Part shown: one piece after another, positions 32,785 through 40,623 of the stretch
Position numbering within the stretch: the stretch's first letter is position 1
Layout of the letters: each line of letters starts with the position of its first letter
DNA from: Bacteroidales bacterium
Lineage (GTDB): Bacteria > Bacteroidota > Bacteroidia > Bacteroidales > F082
DNA: 61,374 bases
Reading direction: 5' to 3'
Assembly: GCA_017439405.1 (NCBI GenBank)
Contig: JAFSJF010000064.1
Coordinates: 1-61,374, forward strand
Notes under the pieces: model-generated
The model's database searches: none
What the model saw: the letters and a program-made list of their open reading frames with translations, nothing else
Told to the model about the DNA's origin: nothing
Position numbers and translations under genes: made by a program

Positions 32785-32906
32785 ATTTCACGTTTTTGAG
32801 ATTAACAAATACTCATTTTTTCACGTTTTTGACCTTAATTTCGGTGCAAATTTACACGTTTTTGAGATTATTACAATAGAAAAATTTCACTTTTTTGAGA
32901 TTTTTA
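32785..32906. repeat. Four direct repeats with exact 33-bp period around the ATPase promoter
   Basis: Each copy contains TTTCACGTTTTTGAGATTA or a close variant. The CAC positions are 32789, 32822, 32855 and 32888, an exact 33-bp period, roughly three helical turns. On the minus strand the third copy fills the spacer between the -33 TTG and the -7 box. The fourth lies upstream. The first two fall in the 5' leader, the first ending about 9 nt before the start codon. Confidence 0.9.
32847..32876 (-). promoter_or_regulatory. Promoter of the first DUF4143 ATPase
   Basis: TTG at 32874-32876, a 19-bp spacer and TAAATTTG at 32847-32854 on the minus strand: a canonical -33/-7 pair. The spacer is itself a repeat copy (TAATCTCAAAAACGTG). 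Confidence 0.8.
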
Positions 32907-32949
32907 CTTTTTGCAAAAGAAATCTTCGTGACATTTTGTCAGATTTTCG

Positions 32950-32957
32950 TATTTTTG
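32950..32957 (+). promoter_or_regulatory. Bacteroidota -7 box for pheT
   Basis: TATTTTTG followed by CCG is an exact match, 23 nt before the ATG at 32981. Confidence 0.7.
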
Positions 32958-32980
32958 CCGCTCAATAAATTTGAACGAAA

Positions 32981-35449
32981 ATGAAAATCTCCTACAACTG
33001 GTTGAAACAATACGTCAACTGCGAATATCCGGCCGAGAAGGTCAGCGAACTGCTCACCTCAACGGGCCTCGAAGTGGAAGACCTCGAGCGTTTTGAGTCG
33101 GTGAAGGGCGCCCTGCGTGGCGTCGTCGTGGGCAAGGTGCTCACCTGCATCGACCACCCCAACTCCGACCATTTGCACATCACCACCGTGGATGTGGGCG
33201 GCGAGGAACCACTGCACATCGTGTGCGGCGCGCCCAACGTGGCGGCAGGACAAAAGGTGCTCGTGGCCACCATCGGCACCGAGCTTTGGATTGGCGACGA
33301 ACACATCACCATCAAGAAAGGCAAGATCCGTGGCGAGGTCTCGGAAGGCATGATTTGCGCCGAGGACGAGCTGCAACTCGGCACGTCGCACGAAGGCATC
33401 ATAGTGCTGCCCGACGACTACGAAGTGGGCCGTCCCGCCGCGTTCTATTTCCCTGTGGAAGAGGACTATACGATCGAAATCGGCCTCACCGCCAACCGCA
33501 GCGATGCCACCTCGCACATTGGCTCGGCTCGCGACCTCGTGGCCGCCCTCAACCAGCGCGAGAACACCACGAAATATCACCTCATCCGTCCCTCGGTGGA
33601 TGACTTCAAGGTGGAAAACCACGACAACGACATTGAGGTTGTCGTTGAAGACACCCAAGCCTGCCCGCGCTATTCGGGCGTGACCATCAGCGGCGTGAAA
33701 GTCGGCGAGTCGCCGGCCTGGCTCAAGAACCGCCTCGCCGCCGTCGGCCTCCGCAGCATCAACAACATCGTCGACATCACCAACTTCGTGCTGATGGAAG
33801 TGGGCCAACCGCTCCACGCCTTCGATGCCGACAAGATCACGGGCAAGAAGGTCGTGGTGAAATGCCTGCCCGAAGGCACGCCTTTCGTCACCTTGGACGG
33901 TGTGGAGCGCAAGCTCAACAGCCGCAACCTGATGATTTGCAACGCCGAAGAGCCCATGTGCATCGCGGGCGTGTTTGGCGGACAGAAGTCGGGCGTGACG
34001 ATGGAGACCACCAACGTCTTCCTCGAAAGCGCCTACTTCAACCCCACCAGCATCCGCAAGACGGCCAAATACCACGGCCTGCAAACCGACGCCTCGTTCC
34101 GCTACGAGCGTGGCGCCGACCCCAACATCACCCTCTTCGCCCTGAAACGCGCCGCCTTATTAATAAAGGAGTTGGCCGGTGGAACGATTTCATCCGAAAT
34201 CAAGGACGTGAAAAGCGGTGACTTCGCTCCTGCCCGCGTCGATTTGAAATTCGACTATCTGAACAAAGTGGCTGGCAAGGTCATCGACCCGACCCAAGCC
34301 GTCAACATACTGAAGAGCCTTGAATGCCAAGTGGTTGAACAAGACAACCAGCACGTTGTGGTCGATGTTCACACCAGCAAGGTCGATGTGACCCGTCCCG
34401 CCGACGTTTGCGAGGAAATCCTCCGCATCTACGGCTACGACAACATCGAAATCCCGAGCCGCGTTCATGCTTCCATCAGCCGCGCCACCAAACCCGATGC
34501 CGACAAGATGCAGCAGAAAATCAGCGATATGCTCGTCGCCAACGGTTTTTACGAGATCATGAACAACTCGCTCACCAAGGCCGCCTATAGCGAGGCCTTC
34601 CCCGCCTTCGACCCCGAAAGAAATGTGAAGATTCTCAACCCCTTAAGCAGCGACCTCAACGTGATGCGCCAGACCCTGATGTGGGGCGGATTGGAGAGCA
34701 TCGCCTTCAACCAAAACCGCAAGGTCGGCGACATGAAGTTCTTCGAGTTCGGCAATGTGTATTTCTTTGACGGAACGAAAGTCGGCGACGAGACCAAGCC
34801 GCTCAAGCCTTATAGCGAGCACACCTGCCTCGACCTCTTCCTCACCGGCAACAAGCAAGCCGAGCTGTGGAACGCCCCGAGCAAGGCCCTCGACTACTTC
34901 GACTTGAAAGAATACGTCATGGGCGTGCTCAACCACTTCAAGTTCGACTTCAACGCCTTGGAAGCCAAGGAAGCCGACCTGTCGCACTTCGACTATGCGA
35001 CCACCTATTGCATTGACGGACAAGAGATTGTCACCATCGGCAAACTCAACAAAAAGACCTTGAAGCACTTCGACCTGAAGAAGGATGTCTACTACGCCAC
35101 CTTCAACTGGACGCTGATGATGCAATGCCTCGCCAAGGCCAAGGAAGTCCATTTCGAGCCGCTGTCGAAGTTCCCCGCCGTGCGCCGCGACCTCGCCATG
35201 ATTTTTGACAAGGGCGTCACCTTCGAGGCGGTGAAGAAGGTCGCCATGAGCGCGGAAAACAAGATCCTGCAATCCATGAGCCTCTTCGACGTGTATGAAG
35301 GCGATAAGATTCCCGCAGGCAAGAAACAATATGCCATGAGTTTCATATTGATGTCGCCCACCACTACCCTCACCGACAAGGTGATCGAGAAGACGATGGG
35401 GAAGATTCAGGGTGCGTTTGAACAGCAGTTGGGAGGAGTTCTTAGATAA
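32981..35449 (+). CDS. pheT: Phenylalanyl-tRNA synthetase beta subunit
   Basis: An 822-aa subunit that pairs with PheS to charge tRNA-Phe. The domain order is standard: N-terminal MKISYNWLKQYVNCEYPAEK, EMAP-type tRNA-binding domain (GVVVGKVLTCIDHPNSDHLH to DYEVGRPAAF), B3/B4 editing domain (MEVGQPLHAFDADKI, SAYFNPTSIRKTAKYHGLQT, then DASFRYERGADP), B5, catalytic-like core (NPLSSDLNVMRQTLMWGGLE) and C-terminal FDX-ACB anticodon-binding domain (FEPLSKFPAVRRDLAMIFDK). pheS is not adjacent. Confidence 0.97.
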   Translation: MKISYNWLKQYVNCEYPAEKVSELLTSTGLEVEDLERFESVKGALRGVVVGKVLTCIDHPNSDHLHITTVDVGGEEPLHIVCGAPNVAAGQKVLVATIGTELWIGDEHITIKKGKIRGEVSEGMICAEDELQLGTSHEGIIVLPDDYEVGRPAAFYFPVEEDYTIEIGLTANRSDATSHIGSARDLVAALNQRENTTKYHLIRPSVDDFKVENHDNDIEVVVEDTQACPRYSGVTISGVKVGESPAWLKNRLAAVGLRSINNIVDITNFVLMEVGQPLHAFDADKITGKKVVVKCLPEGTPFVTLDGVERKLNSRNLMICNAEEPMCIAGVFGGQKSGVTMETTNVFLESAYFNPTSIRKTAKYHGLQTDASFRYERGADPNITLFALKRAALLIKELAGGTISSEIKDVKSGDFAPARVDLKFDYLNKVAGKVIDPTQAVNILKSLECQVVEQDNQHVVVDVHTSKVDVTRPADVCEEILRIYGYDNIEIPSRVHASISRATKPDADKMQQKISDMLVANGFYEIMNNSLTKAAYSEAFPAFDPERNVKILNPLSSDLNVMRQTLMWGGLESIAFNQNRKVGDMKFFEFGNVYFFDGTKVGDETKPLKPYSEHTCLDLFLTGNKQAELWNAPSKALDYFDLKEYVMGVLNHFKFDFNALEAKEADLSHFDYATTYCIDGQEIVTIGKLNKKTLKHFDLKKDVYYATFNWTLMMQCLAKAKEVHFEPLSKFPAVRRDLAMIFDKGVTFEAVKKVAMSAENKILQSMSLFDVYEGDKIPAGKKQYAMSFILMSPTTTLTDKVIEKTMGKIQGAFEQQLGGVLR

Positions 35450-35538
35450 TGTAGAATGCAGAATGTAGAATGTAGAATGTAGAATGCAGAATGTAGAATG
35501 CAGAATGTAGAATGCAGAATGCAGAATGTAGAATGCAG
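35448..35538. repeat. Heptanucleotide tandem array, 13 copies of AATG(T/C)AG
   Basis: Thirteen consecutive 7-bp units, mixing AATGTAG and AATGCAG without interruption, begin at the pheT stop. An inverse-oriented relative (AATTCTACATTC) follows at about 35569-35580 and could pair with the array. Confidence 0.93.
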
Positions 35539-35610
35539 AATTAGGGCAAAGACAACTGTGCATCGCGAAATTCTACATTCATCATTCTTAATTCTTAATT
35601 CACCGAAACC

Positions 35611-36861
35611 ATGGACGTACAATCAATAAAAAGGACTTTCGGCATCATCGGCACCGACCCTGAGCTTGACCGCGCCATCGGCATCGCCGCGCAGGTGGCC
35701 GCCACCGACCTCACCGTGCTCATCACGGGCGAGAGCGGCACGGGCAAGGACGTGTTCCCGAAGATCATCCACCAAAACAGCGCCCGCAAGCACGGCCAAT
35801 ATTTCGCCGTGAACTGCGGCGCCATCCCCGAGGGAACAATTGACTCTGAGCTGTTTGGCCACGAAAAAGGCTCGTTCACAGGCGCCGTTAACGAGCGCAA
35901 GGGCTACTTCGAGATTGCCGACAAAGGCACACTGTTTTTGGACGAGGTCGGCGAGCTGCCGCTTTCCACCCAAGCCAGGCTTTTGCGCGTGCTCGAAAAC
36001 GGCGAGTTCATCCGCGTGGGCGGCAACAAGGTGATGAAGACCGACGTCAGGATCGTGGCCGCCACCAATGTCAACCTGCCTTTGGCCATCGAGCGCGGGC
36101 GGTTCCGCGAGGACCTGTATTACAGGCTGAACACCATCCCGATCCACATCCCCGCCTTGCGCGAAAGGAAGGCCGACATCCCGCTGCTATTCAGGAAGTT
36201 TGCCGCCGACTTTGCCGAGCGCAGCCACATCCCGTCCATCACTTTGAGCGACGAAGCGACGCAGATGTTGGCAAACTACCGCTGGGACGGCAACGTGCGC
36301 CAGCTGAAGAACGTCACGGAACAGATTTCCATCATGGAAACCGAGCGCAACATTGCGGCGGAAACCTTGGCCAAGTATCTGCCTAACAGGGTGATAAGCA
36401 ACCTTCCCATGCTGCTTCCCCGCGAGGACACGCCCGACGGCATGAGTGAGCGCGACCTGCTCTACCGCGTCTTGTTCGACATGAAGAAAGACATCGCCGA
36501 ACTGCGGGCGCAGGTGAACAACATGAGCGGCGGTCGCCCGATGGAACAAACATACATGCAGCCCGCAGCCGTCACCCAAATCGGCGACACGGTGGTGACC
36601 CGCGTGAGCCACGACGAACCCGAAGCACATGAGCAGGAATACGCCGAGTTTGTTCCCGCCGAGGATTCCCATAATGGTGCCGTTTCGACAGGCTCAACGA
36701 CCGCGATGCCCGAAACGCTCTCTCTCGAACATCACGAGAAAGAAATGATTATCAGAGCGTTGGAGACCCATCGCGGCAAGCGCAAGGATGCAGCCAAGGC
36801 CTTGGGCATCAGCGAGAGAACCTTGTACAGGAAAATCAACGAATACGGCATAGACCTATGA
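35611..36861 (+). CDS. Sigma-54-dependent activator without receiver domain
   Basis: A 416-aa bacterial enhancer-binding protein. The AAA+ domain starts almost at the N-terminus: Walker A GESGTGKD (40-47), the sigma-54 contact loop GSFTGA (87-92), Walker B LFLDE (108-112) and the arginine-finger region REDLYYRLNTIPIHIPALRE. A linker of about 150 residues leads to a Fis-type HTH at the C-terminus (RKDAAKALGISERTLYRKIN). There is no response-regulator receiver or GAF domain, so activity must be set by expression or a partner. The linker contains AVSTGSTTAM, encoded by the dispersed TTCGACAGGCTC repeat (36684-36695). It overlaps lptE by 4 nt. Confidence 0.93.
   Translation: MDVQSIKRTFGIIGTDPELDRAIGIAAQVAATDLTVLITGESGTGKDVFPKIIHQNSARKHGQYFAVNCGAIPEGTIDSELFGHEKGSFTGAVNERKGYFEIADKGTLFLDEVGELPLSTQARLLRVLENGEFIRVGGNKVMKTDVRIVAATNVNLPLAIERGRFREDLYYRLNTIPIHIPALRERKADIPLLFRKFAADFAERSHIPSITLSDEATQMLANYRWDGNVRQLKNVTEQISIMETERNIAAETLAKYLPNRVISNLPMLLPREDTPDGMSERDLLYRVLFDMKKDIAELRAQVNNMSGGRPMEQTYMQPAAVTQIGDTVVTRVSHDEPEAHEQEYAEFVPAEDSHNGAVSTGSTTAMPETLSLEHHEKEMIIRALETHRGKRKDAAKALGISERTLYRKINEYGIDL
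36684..36695. repeat. Dispersed TTCGACAGGCTC repeat inside the sigma-54 activator gene
   Basis: Inverse-orientation copy of the GAGCCTGTCGAA element at 25042-25053, read in frame within a disordered linker. Confidence 0.6.
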
Positions 36862-37367
36862 GAATACGGGCGAAGATAGCGGTTTTGGTGTTGGCTTTGG
36901 CCTTCGTTTGCCACGATTGCGGCGTGTATTCCTTCTCGGGCGCGTCGATTCCCGCCGAGGCCAAGACCGTCTCGGTCGACTATTTCCCCAACCACGCCCA
37001 ACTCGTCAATCCCATGTTGAGCAACGACTTCACCAACGCATTGCGCGACGCCATGACCAACCAGACCACCTTGGACATGGTGGAATCAGGGGGCGACATT
37101 GCCTTTGAAGGTGAAATCACCGACTACAGGACAACACCTGTGGCCATCACATCGGGACAGACCGCCGCCATGAACCGCCTGACCGTCACGGTGAAAGTGC
37201 GTTTCAGCAACCGTTTCGACGAGACGAAGGACTTCGAGCAAAACTTCTCGCATTACGAAGACTACCCCAGCGACCAAGACCTCAACGCCGTGCAGCAAAG
37301 CCTCACCGCGACCATCATCGAGGCATTGGTGGAGGACATATTCAACAAGGCGCTAGTTAACTGGTAG
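36858..37367 (+). CDS. lptE: LptE-like LPS-assembly lipoprotein
   Basis: A 169-aa envelope protein of the Bacteroidota LptE type, the partner of LptD in delivering LPS to the outer membrane. CGVYSFSGASIPAEAKTVSV and DYFPN is the family's signature N-terminus; MNRLTVTVKVRFSNRFDETK and the C-terminal ATIIEALVEDIFNKALVNW also fit. The lipobox is poor (VCHDC): either Cys18 or Cys21 may be lipidated, with Asp or Val before it. Start overlaps the sigma-54 activator stop (ATGA), the usual neighbour in Bacteroidota. Confidence 0.9.
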   Translation: MRIRAKIAVLVLALAFVCHDCGVYSFSGASIPAEAKTVSVDYFPNHAQLVNPMLSNDFTNALRDAMTNQTTLDMVESGGDIAFEGEITDYRTTPVAITSGQTAAMNRLTVTVKVRFSNRFDETKDFEQNFSHYEDYPSDQDLNAVQQSLTATIIEALVEDIFNKALVNW

Positions 37368-37372
37368 TTGAA

Positions 37373-37483
37373 AATGCAGAATGCAGAATTAAGAATGTAG
37401 AATGTAGAATGTGCAGAATGCAGAATTAAGAATGTAGAATGTAGAATGTGCAGAATGCAGAATTAAGAATGTAGAATGTGCAG
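37373..37483. repeat. Second heptamer-type array (AATGYAG/AATTAAG units)
   Basis: Units AATGCAG, AATGTAG and AATTAAG are interspersed with a 9-mer AATGTGCAG. A higher-order block of about 37 bp repeats nearly three times between lptE and the TPR gene. Same family as 35448-35538. Confidence 0.88.
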
Positions 37484-37524
37484 AATAACTGGCAACTGAT
37501 AACTGACAACTTTCATCTGAAACG

Positions 37525-38337
37525 ATGGACAGCAAACAACTGATAGGATACATAAAAATGCCTGAGCGGATGAAAGGCGAGGCCGTCAAGGAGGTGGAAA
37601 ACTTGGTAGCCGACTATCCCTATTTCGCTGTCGGACAGGCACTTTTGGCCATTGCCTACCAAAACACCAGCGACAATCGCTACGAGCAGCAGTTGAAACG
37701 CGCCGCCGCGACAGTTCCCAACCGCGACAAGCTGCGACTGTTTTCCGTCATCGCACGCCACCGCCTTGAAAGCGAGCCGGAAATCGGCGCCCTGCCCGAC
37801 GAGTTTGTCCCCGCCGACAACGTATTCTCGCGCATCGAGCCTATCGAGCCACAGGAAGAAACGACCAATGGCATCATCCGCGAAAAGGTGTTCATCATCC
37901 CCGAAATCGACCTCAGCAGCAGCCACGAGCAACTCTCGGCGGAGATGGCCCTTGTGGAGGAAAAACGCAAGTCGCTCGACGAACTGAAAGCCATCATCGC
38001 AAACCGCCTGAAGGAAATCGAGGCAGAAAAGCAACGCAAGGAAAAGGAGTCCGAAGAGCCAAAGAAACTTTCTCGTAAAGAGTTGATAGACAAATTTATA
38101 CTGGAGAACCCAAGCATCTCGCGACCCAAGGCCGAGTTCTACAATCCCATCTCCGTAGCGCAAAACAGCATCACCGACCAAGAGAACATCGTCAGTGAAA
38201 CCTTGGCCAAAATCTATGAGAAACAGGGCTATTTTGAGAAGGCAATTTCAATTTATGAAAAATTAAGCGTGAAATATCCAGAAAAAAATAGTATTTTTGC
38301 AGCCCAAATCGAACGTCTAAAAGAAAGTCAAACATAA
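37525..38337 (+). CDS. Conserved Bacteroidota protein with TPR-like C-terminus
   Basis: A 270-aa cytoplasmic protein without signal peptide. It has an N-terminal helical domain (MPERMKGEAVKEVENLVADY), a charged coiled-coil middle (AEMALVEEKRKSLDELKAII to KEKESEEPKKLSRKE, about 140-190) and then the conserved FILENPSISRPKAEFYNP. A single TPR-like pair (LAKIYEKQGYFEKAISIYEK and LSVKYPEK) closes the protein. Gene order lptE - this gene - secG recurs in the phylum, suggesting an envelope-linked helper. Function unknown. Confidence 0.85.
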   Translation: MDSKQLIGYIKMPERMKGEAVKEVENLVADYPYFAVGQALLAIAYQNTSDNRYEQQLKRAAATVPNRDKLRLFSVIARHRLESEPEIGALPDEFVPADNVFSRIEPIEPQEETTNGIIREKVFIIPEIDLSSSHEQLSAEMALVEEKRKSLDELKAIIANRLKEIEAEKQRKEKESEEPKKLSRKELIDKFILENPSISRPKAEFYNPISVAQNSITDQENIVSETLAKIYEKQGYFEKAISIYEKLSVKYPEKNSIFAAQIERLKESQT

Positions 38338-38349
38338 AACCTATAGAAC

Positions 38350-38700
38350 ATGTACACATTTTTTGTCATTTTAATTCTGATTGTCAGCGTGTTATTAGGG
38401 TTGGTCGTTCTCGTCCAAAACTCAAAAGGTGGTGGCTTGGTTTCCAATTTCGGAGGCGCCAACCAAATGATGGGCGTGCGCCAGACGACCGATTTCCTTG
38501 AAAAAGCCACGTGGAGCATGGCGGCAATCTTGGTGGTTCTCTGTCTCCTATCGAGCATTACCATCCCAAAGAATGTCAGGACCGGCGACTCTTTCGACAC
38601 CGAGATGCGTCAGCAAATCGAGAACATGGTGCCAAGCGCTCCCGCCACGGAGGTTCCCGCAGCAGAAACACAGGCTCCTGCAGAAGCACCTGCCGAATAA
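38350..38700 (+). CDS. secG: SecG translocase subunit
   Basis: A 116-aa membrane protein of the SecYEG channel. It has two TM helices (about 3-22 and 55-75) around the conserved VLVQNSKGGGLVSNFGGANQ cytoplasmic loop, followed by an Ala/Pro/Glu-rich tail (PATEVPAAETQAPAEAPAE) common in Bacteroidota SecG. It aids protein export across the inner membrane, the first step for the T9SS cargo encoded later in the window. Confidence 0.95.
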   Translation: MYTFFVILILIVSVLLGLVVLVQNSKGGGLVSNFGGANQMMGVRQTTDFLEKATWSMAAILVVLCLLSSITIPKNVRTGDSFDTEMRQQIENMVPSAPATEVPAAETQAPAEAPAE

Positions 38701-38725
38701 ACAAGCATCATTCTGAAAATGCAAT

Positions 38726-38756
38726 AAAGCCAAGGGGATGTCTCCTTGGCTTTTTT
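38726..38756. terminator. Intrinsic terminator between secG and pcm
   Basis: AAAGCCAAGG / CCTTGGCTTT perfect 10-bp stem with a T run. It serves secG and, from the A-rich other side, could also stop convergent pcm. Confidence 0.88.
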
Positions 38757-38794
38757 GGGTTGGTATTGTAGGGACCCAAATCCAAAACAGCTCA

Positions 38795-39460
38795 TCAATC
38801 CCGCCCCAGCTCCTTCAGCATCGGGACGAACTTGAAGTTGCCGAATTCCTCCGTTTTGAGCGACCCATCCTCCAACTTCTTTATTCTCAACATGGTTTGT
38901 CCTTCACTGTCGGCATGATCCATGGGGATGACCATGATGCCGCCGGTTTTCATTTGTGCGATAAGCGTTTCCGGCAGCGTGGGGGCGCCCGCCGTGATGA
39001 TGACGCGGTCGAAGGGGGCGTATGTGGGCAGTCCCTCGAAACCGTCGCCGAGAAATGTCTTCACGCGGAAAGGCAGCTGTTCGAGGACTTCCTTGGTCTT
39101 GAAATAGAGGTTGCGCTGCCGCTCGATGCTGAACACCTTGGCACCCATCGCGGCCAGGACGCAGGCCTGATAGCCCGATCCCGTGCCGATTTCGAGCACC
39201 TTCATGCCTTTCTCAAGTCCCAAAAGTTGGGTCTGGAAAGCCACGGTTGAAGGCTGCGAGATGGTCTGTCCCGAGCCAATGGGGAAAGCCTTGTCCTGAT
39301 AGGCAAGTTCGACAAAGGAGGAGTCGAGAAACACATGGCGTGGCACCTCTTTGATGGCCGCGAGGACGACCTCATCATCGATGCCCTTGTCGCGCAGCGC
39401 GTCAACGAGTTGCTTGCGCAGGCCTTTGTGGCGGTAGTTGTCTTCCAAGTGGGTGTTCAT
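38795..39460 (-). CDS. pcm: Protein-L-isoaspartate O-methyltransferase
   Basis: A 221-aa SAM-dependent enzyme that repairs isoaspartyl residues in aged proteins. Signatures are the substrate loop IGSGQTISQPSTVAFQTQLL, the SAM-binding motif VLEIGTGSGYQACVLA and VIITAGAPTLPETLI. Met at 39460 is taken as start; the longer frame would need a TTG and adds three residues. On the minus strand TAATTTCG, a one-mismatch -7 box, lies about 20 nt upstream. Confidence 0.95.
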   Translation of the reverse strand: MNTHLEDNYRHKGLRKQLVDALRDKGIDDEVVLAAIKEVPRHVFLDSSFVELAYQDKAFPIGSGQTISQPSTVAFQTQLLGLEKGMKVLEIGTGSGYQACVLAAMGAKVFSIERQRNLYFKTKEVLEQLPFRVKTFLGDGFEGLPTYAPFDRVIITAGAPTLPETLIAQMKTGGIMVIPMDHADSEGQTMLRIKKLEDGSLKTEEFGNFKFVPMLKELGRD

Positions 39461-39509
39461 TTTAGTCAATTGTGGCGCGAAATTACGGCAAACCTAACGA
39501 TAAAAGAAC

Positions 39510-39517
39510 TATTTTTG
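39510..39517 (+). promoter_or_regulatory. Bacteroidota -7 box for the Gfo/Idh oxidoreductase gene
   Basis: TATTTTTG followed by CAG, 62 nt before the ATG. The leader contains a copy of the dispersed repeat (GAGTTTGTCGAA, 39542-39553). Confidence 0.65.
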
Positions 39518-39579
39518 CAGAAATTTTTCAAACTGGTACTTGAGTTTGTCGAAGTGCCAACGGTCTAAATTGTCATATT

Positions 39580-40566
39580 ATGCTGAAAATCGGTGTTTTA
39601 GGTGCAGGACATTTGGGCAAGATCCATCTCGACTGCATCAAACAAATCAAAGAATACGACTTGGTGGGCTTTTACGACCCTATCGAAGAGACTGCACGTC
39701 AGGTGGAGGCCGAAATGAATGTGAAATGTTTCGATTCCATTGATTCACTGATTGATGCAGTGGATGTGGTGGACATCGTCACGCCGACCATCCGCCACTT
39801 CGAATGCGCATTGCGAGCCTTGCAGAAGCGCAGGCATGTCTTCATCGAAAAGCCCATCGTGGCCACGCCCGAAGAGGCCAATGAGCTGAAGAAGCTGGCC
39901 GACGAAGCGGGCGTAAAGGTGCAGGTGGGGCATGTGGAGCGTTTCAACCCTGCTTTCATCGCCGCCGGACCGTTCATCGGCGAGCCGCTCTTCATCGAGG
40001 CGCACCGCCTGGCGCAATTCAACCCACGCGGCACGGACGTGCCTGTCGTCCTTGACCTCATGGTACACGACCTTGACATCTTGCTCAGCATCGTCAAGTC
40101 ACGCGTGTCGCACATCAGCGCAAGCGGCGTGAGCATCGTCAGCCCTACGCCCGACATCACCAACGTGCGCATCGAGTTCGGGAACGGAGCGGTGGCCAAC
40201 CTAACGGCTTCGCGCCTGTCGATGAAGAACATGCGCAAGACCCGCATCTTCCAGAAAGACGCCTACATCACCATCGACTTCTTGAACAAGAAGGCCGAAA
40301 TCTTCCGCATCCACGATGGCGTGGACGACAGCAACCCGCTCTCGATCAACCTCACCTTGGCCGATGGCAAAGAAAAGCAAATCACCTTTGAAATACCTGA
40401 AATCCAACCGATTAACGCAATTAAGACCGAATTGGAAAGCTTCTATGGCGCCATCGTGCACAACACCACCCCGACCGTCAGCATCGACGATGGCATCAAT
40501 GTGCTGCAATTGGCCTACCGCATCTTGGATGCCGTAGGCGAGTCGAGCGCGAAGGTGAAGAAATAA
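39580..40566 (+). CDS. Gfo/Idh/MocA-family oxidoreductase
   Basis: A 328-aa NAD(P)-dependent oxidoreductase. The Rossmann motif IGVLGAGHLGKIHLDCI is at the N-terminus. The catalytic Lys lies in the family motif HVFIEKPIVAT, followed by GHVERFNPAF and VVLDLMVHDLDILLSIV with the active-site His/Asp. Members act on sugars or sugar nucleotides; a close type in Bacteroidota lies near surface polysaccharide genes, consistent with the sugar transferase downstream. Exact substrate unknown. Confidence 0.93.
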   Translation: MLKIGVLGAGHLGKIHLDCIKQIKEYDLVGFYDPIEETARQVEAEMNVKCFDSIDSLIDAVDVVDIVTPTIRHFECALRALQKRRHVFIEKPIVATPEEANELKKLADEAGVKVQVGHVERFNPAFIAAGPFIGEPLFIEAHRLAQFNPRGTDVPVVLDLMVHDLDILLSIVKSRVSHISASGVSIVSPTPDITNVRIEFGNGAVANLTASRLSMKNMRKTRIFQKDAYITIDFLNKKAEIFRIHDGVDDSNPLSINLTLADGKEKQITFEIPEIQPINAIKTELESFYGAIVHNTTPTVSIDDGINVLQLAYRILDAVGESSAKVKK

Positions 40567-40623
40567 AACGACAGGCAAACAATATATTGCCCCTTTGACC
40601 GTTTCCTATACAAATCGCTCGCT

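Noticed and set aside
32785-32906. CRISPR-like repeats with 33-bp period
   Set aside because: Only four copies, spacers of about 13 bp, overlapping a promoter, and no cas genes. An operator array fits better.
35407-35622. Minus-strand ORFs reading ILHSTFCILHSAFYILHS
   Set aside because: They are translations of the AATG(T/C)AG heptamer array. Three units make seven codons, so frames stay open artificially.
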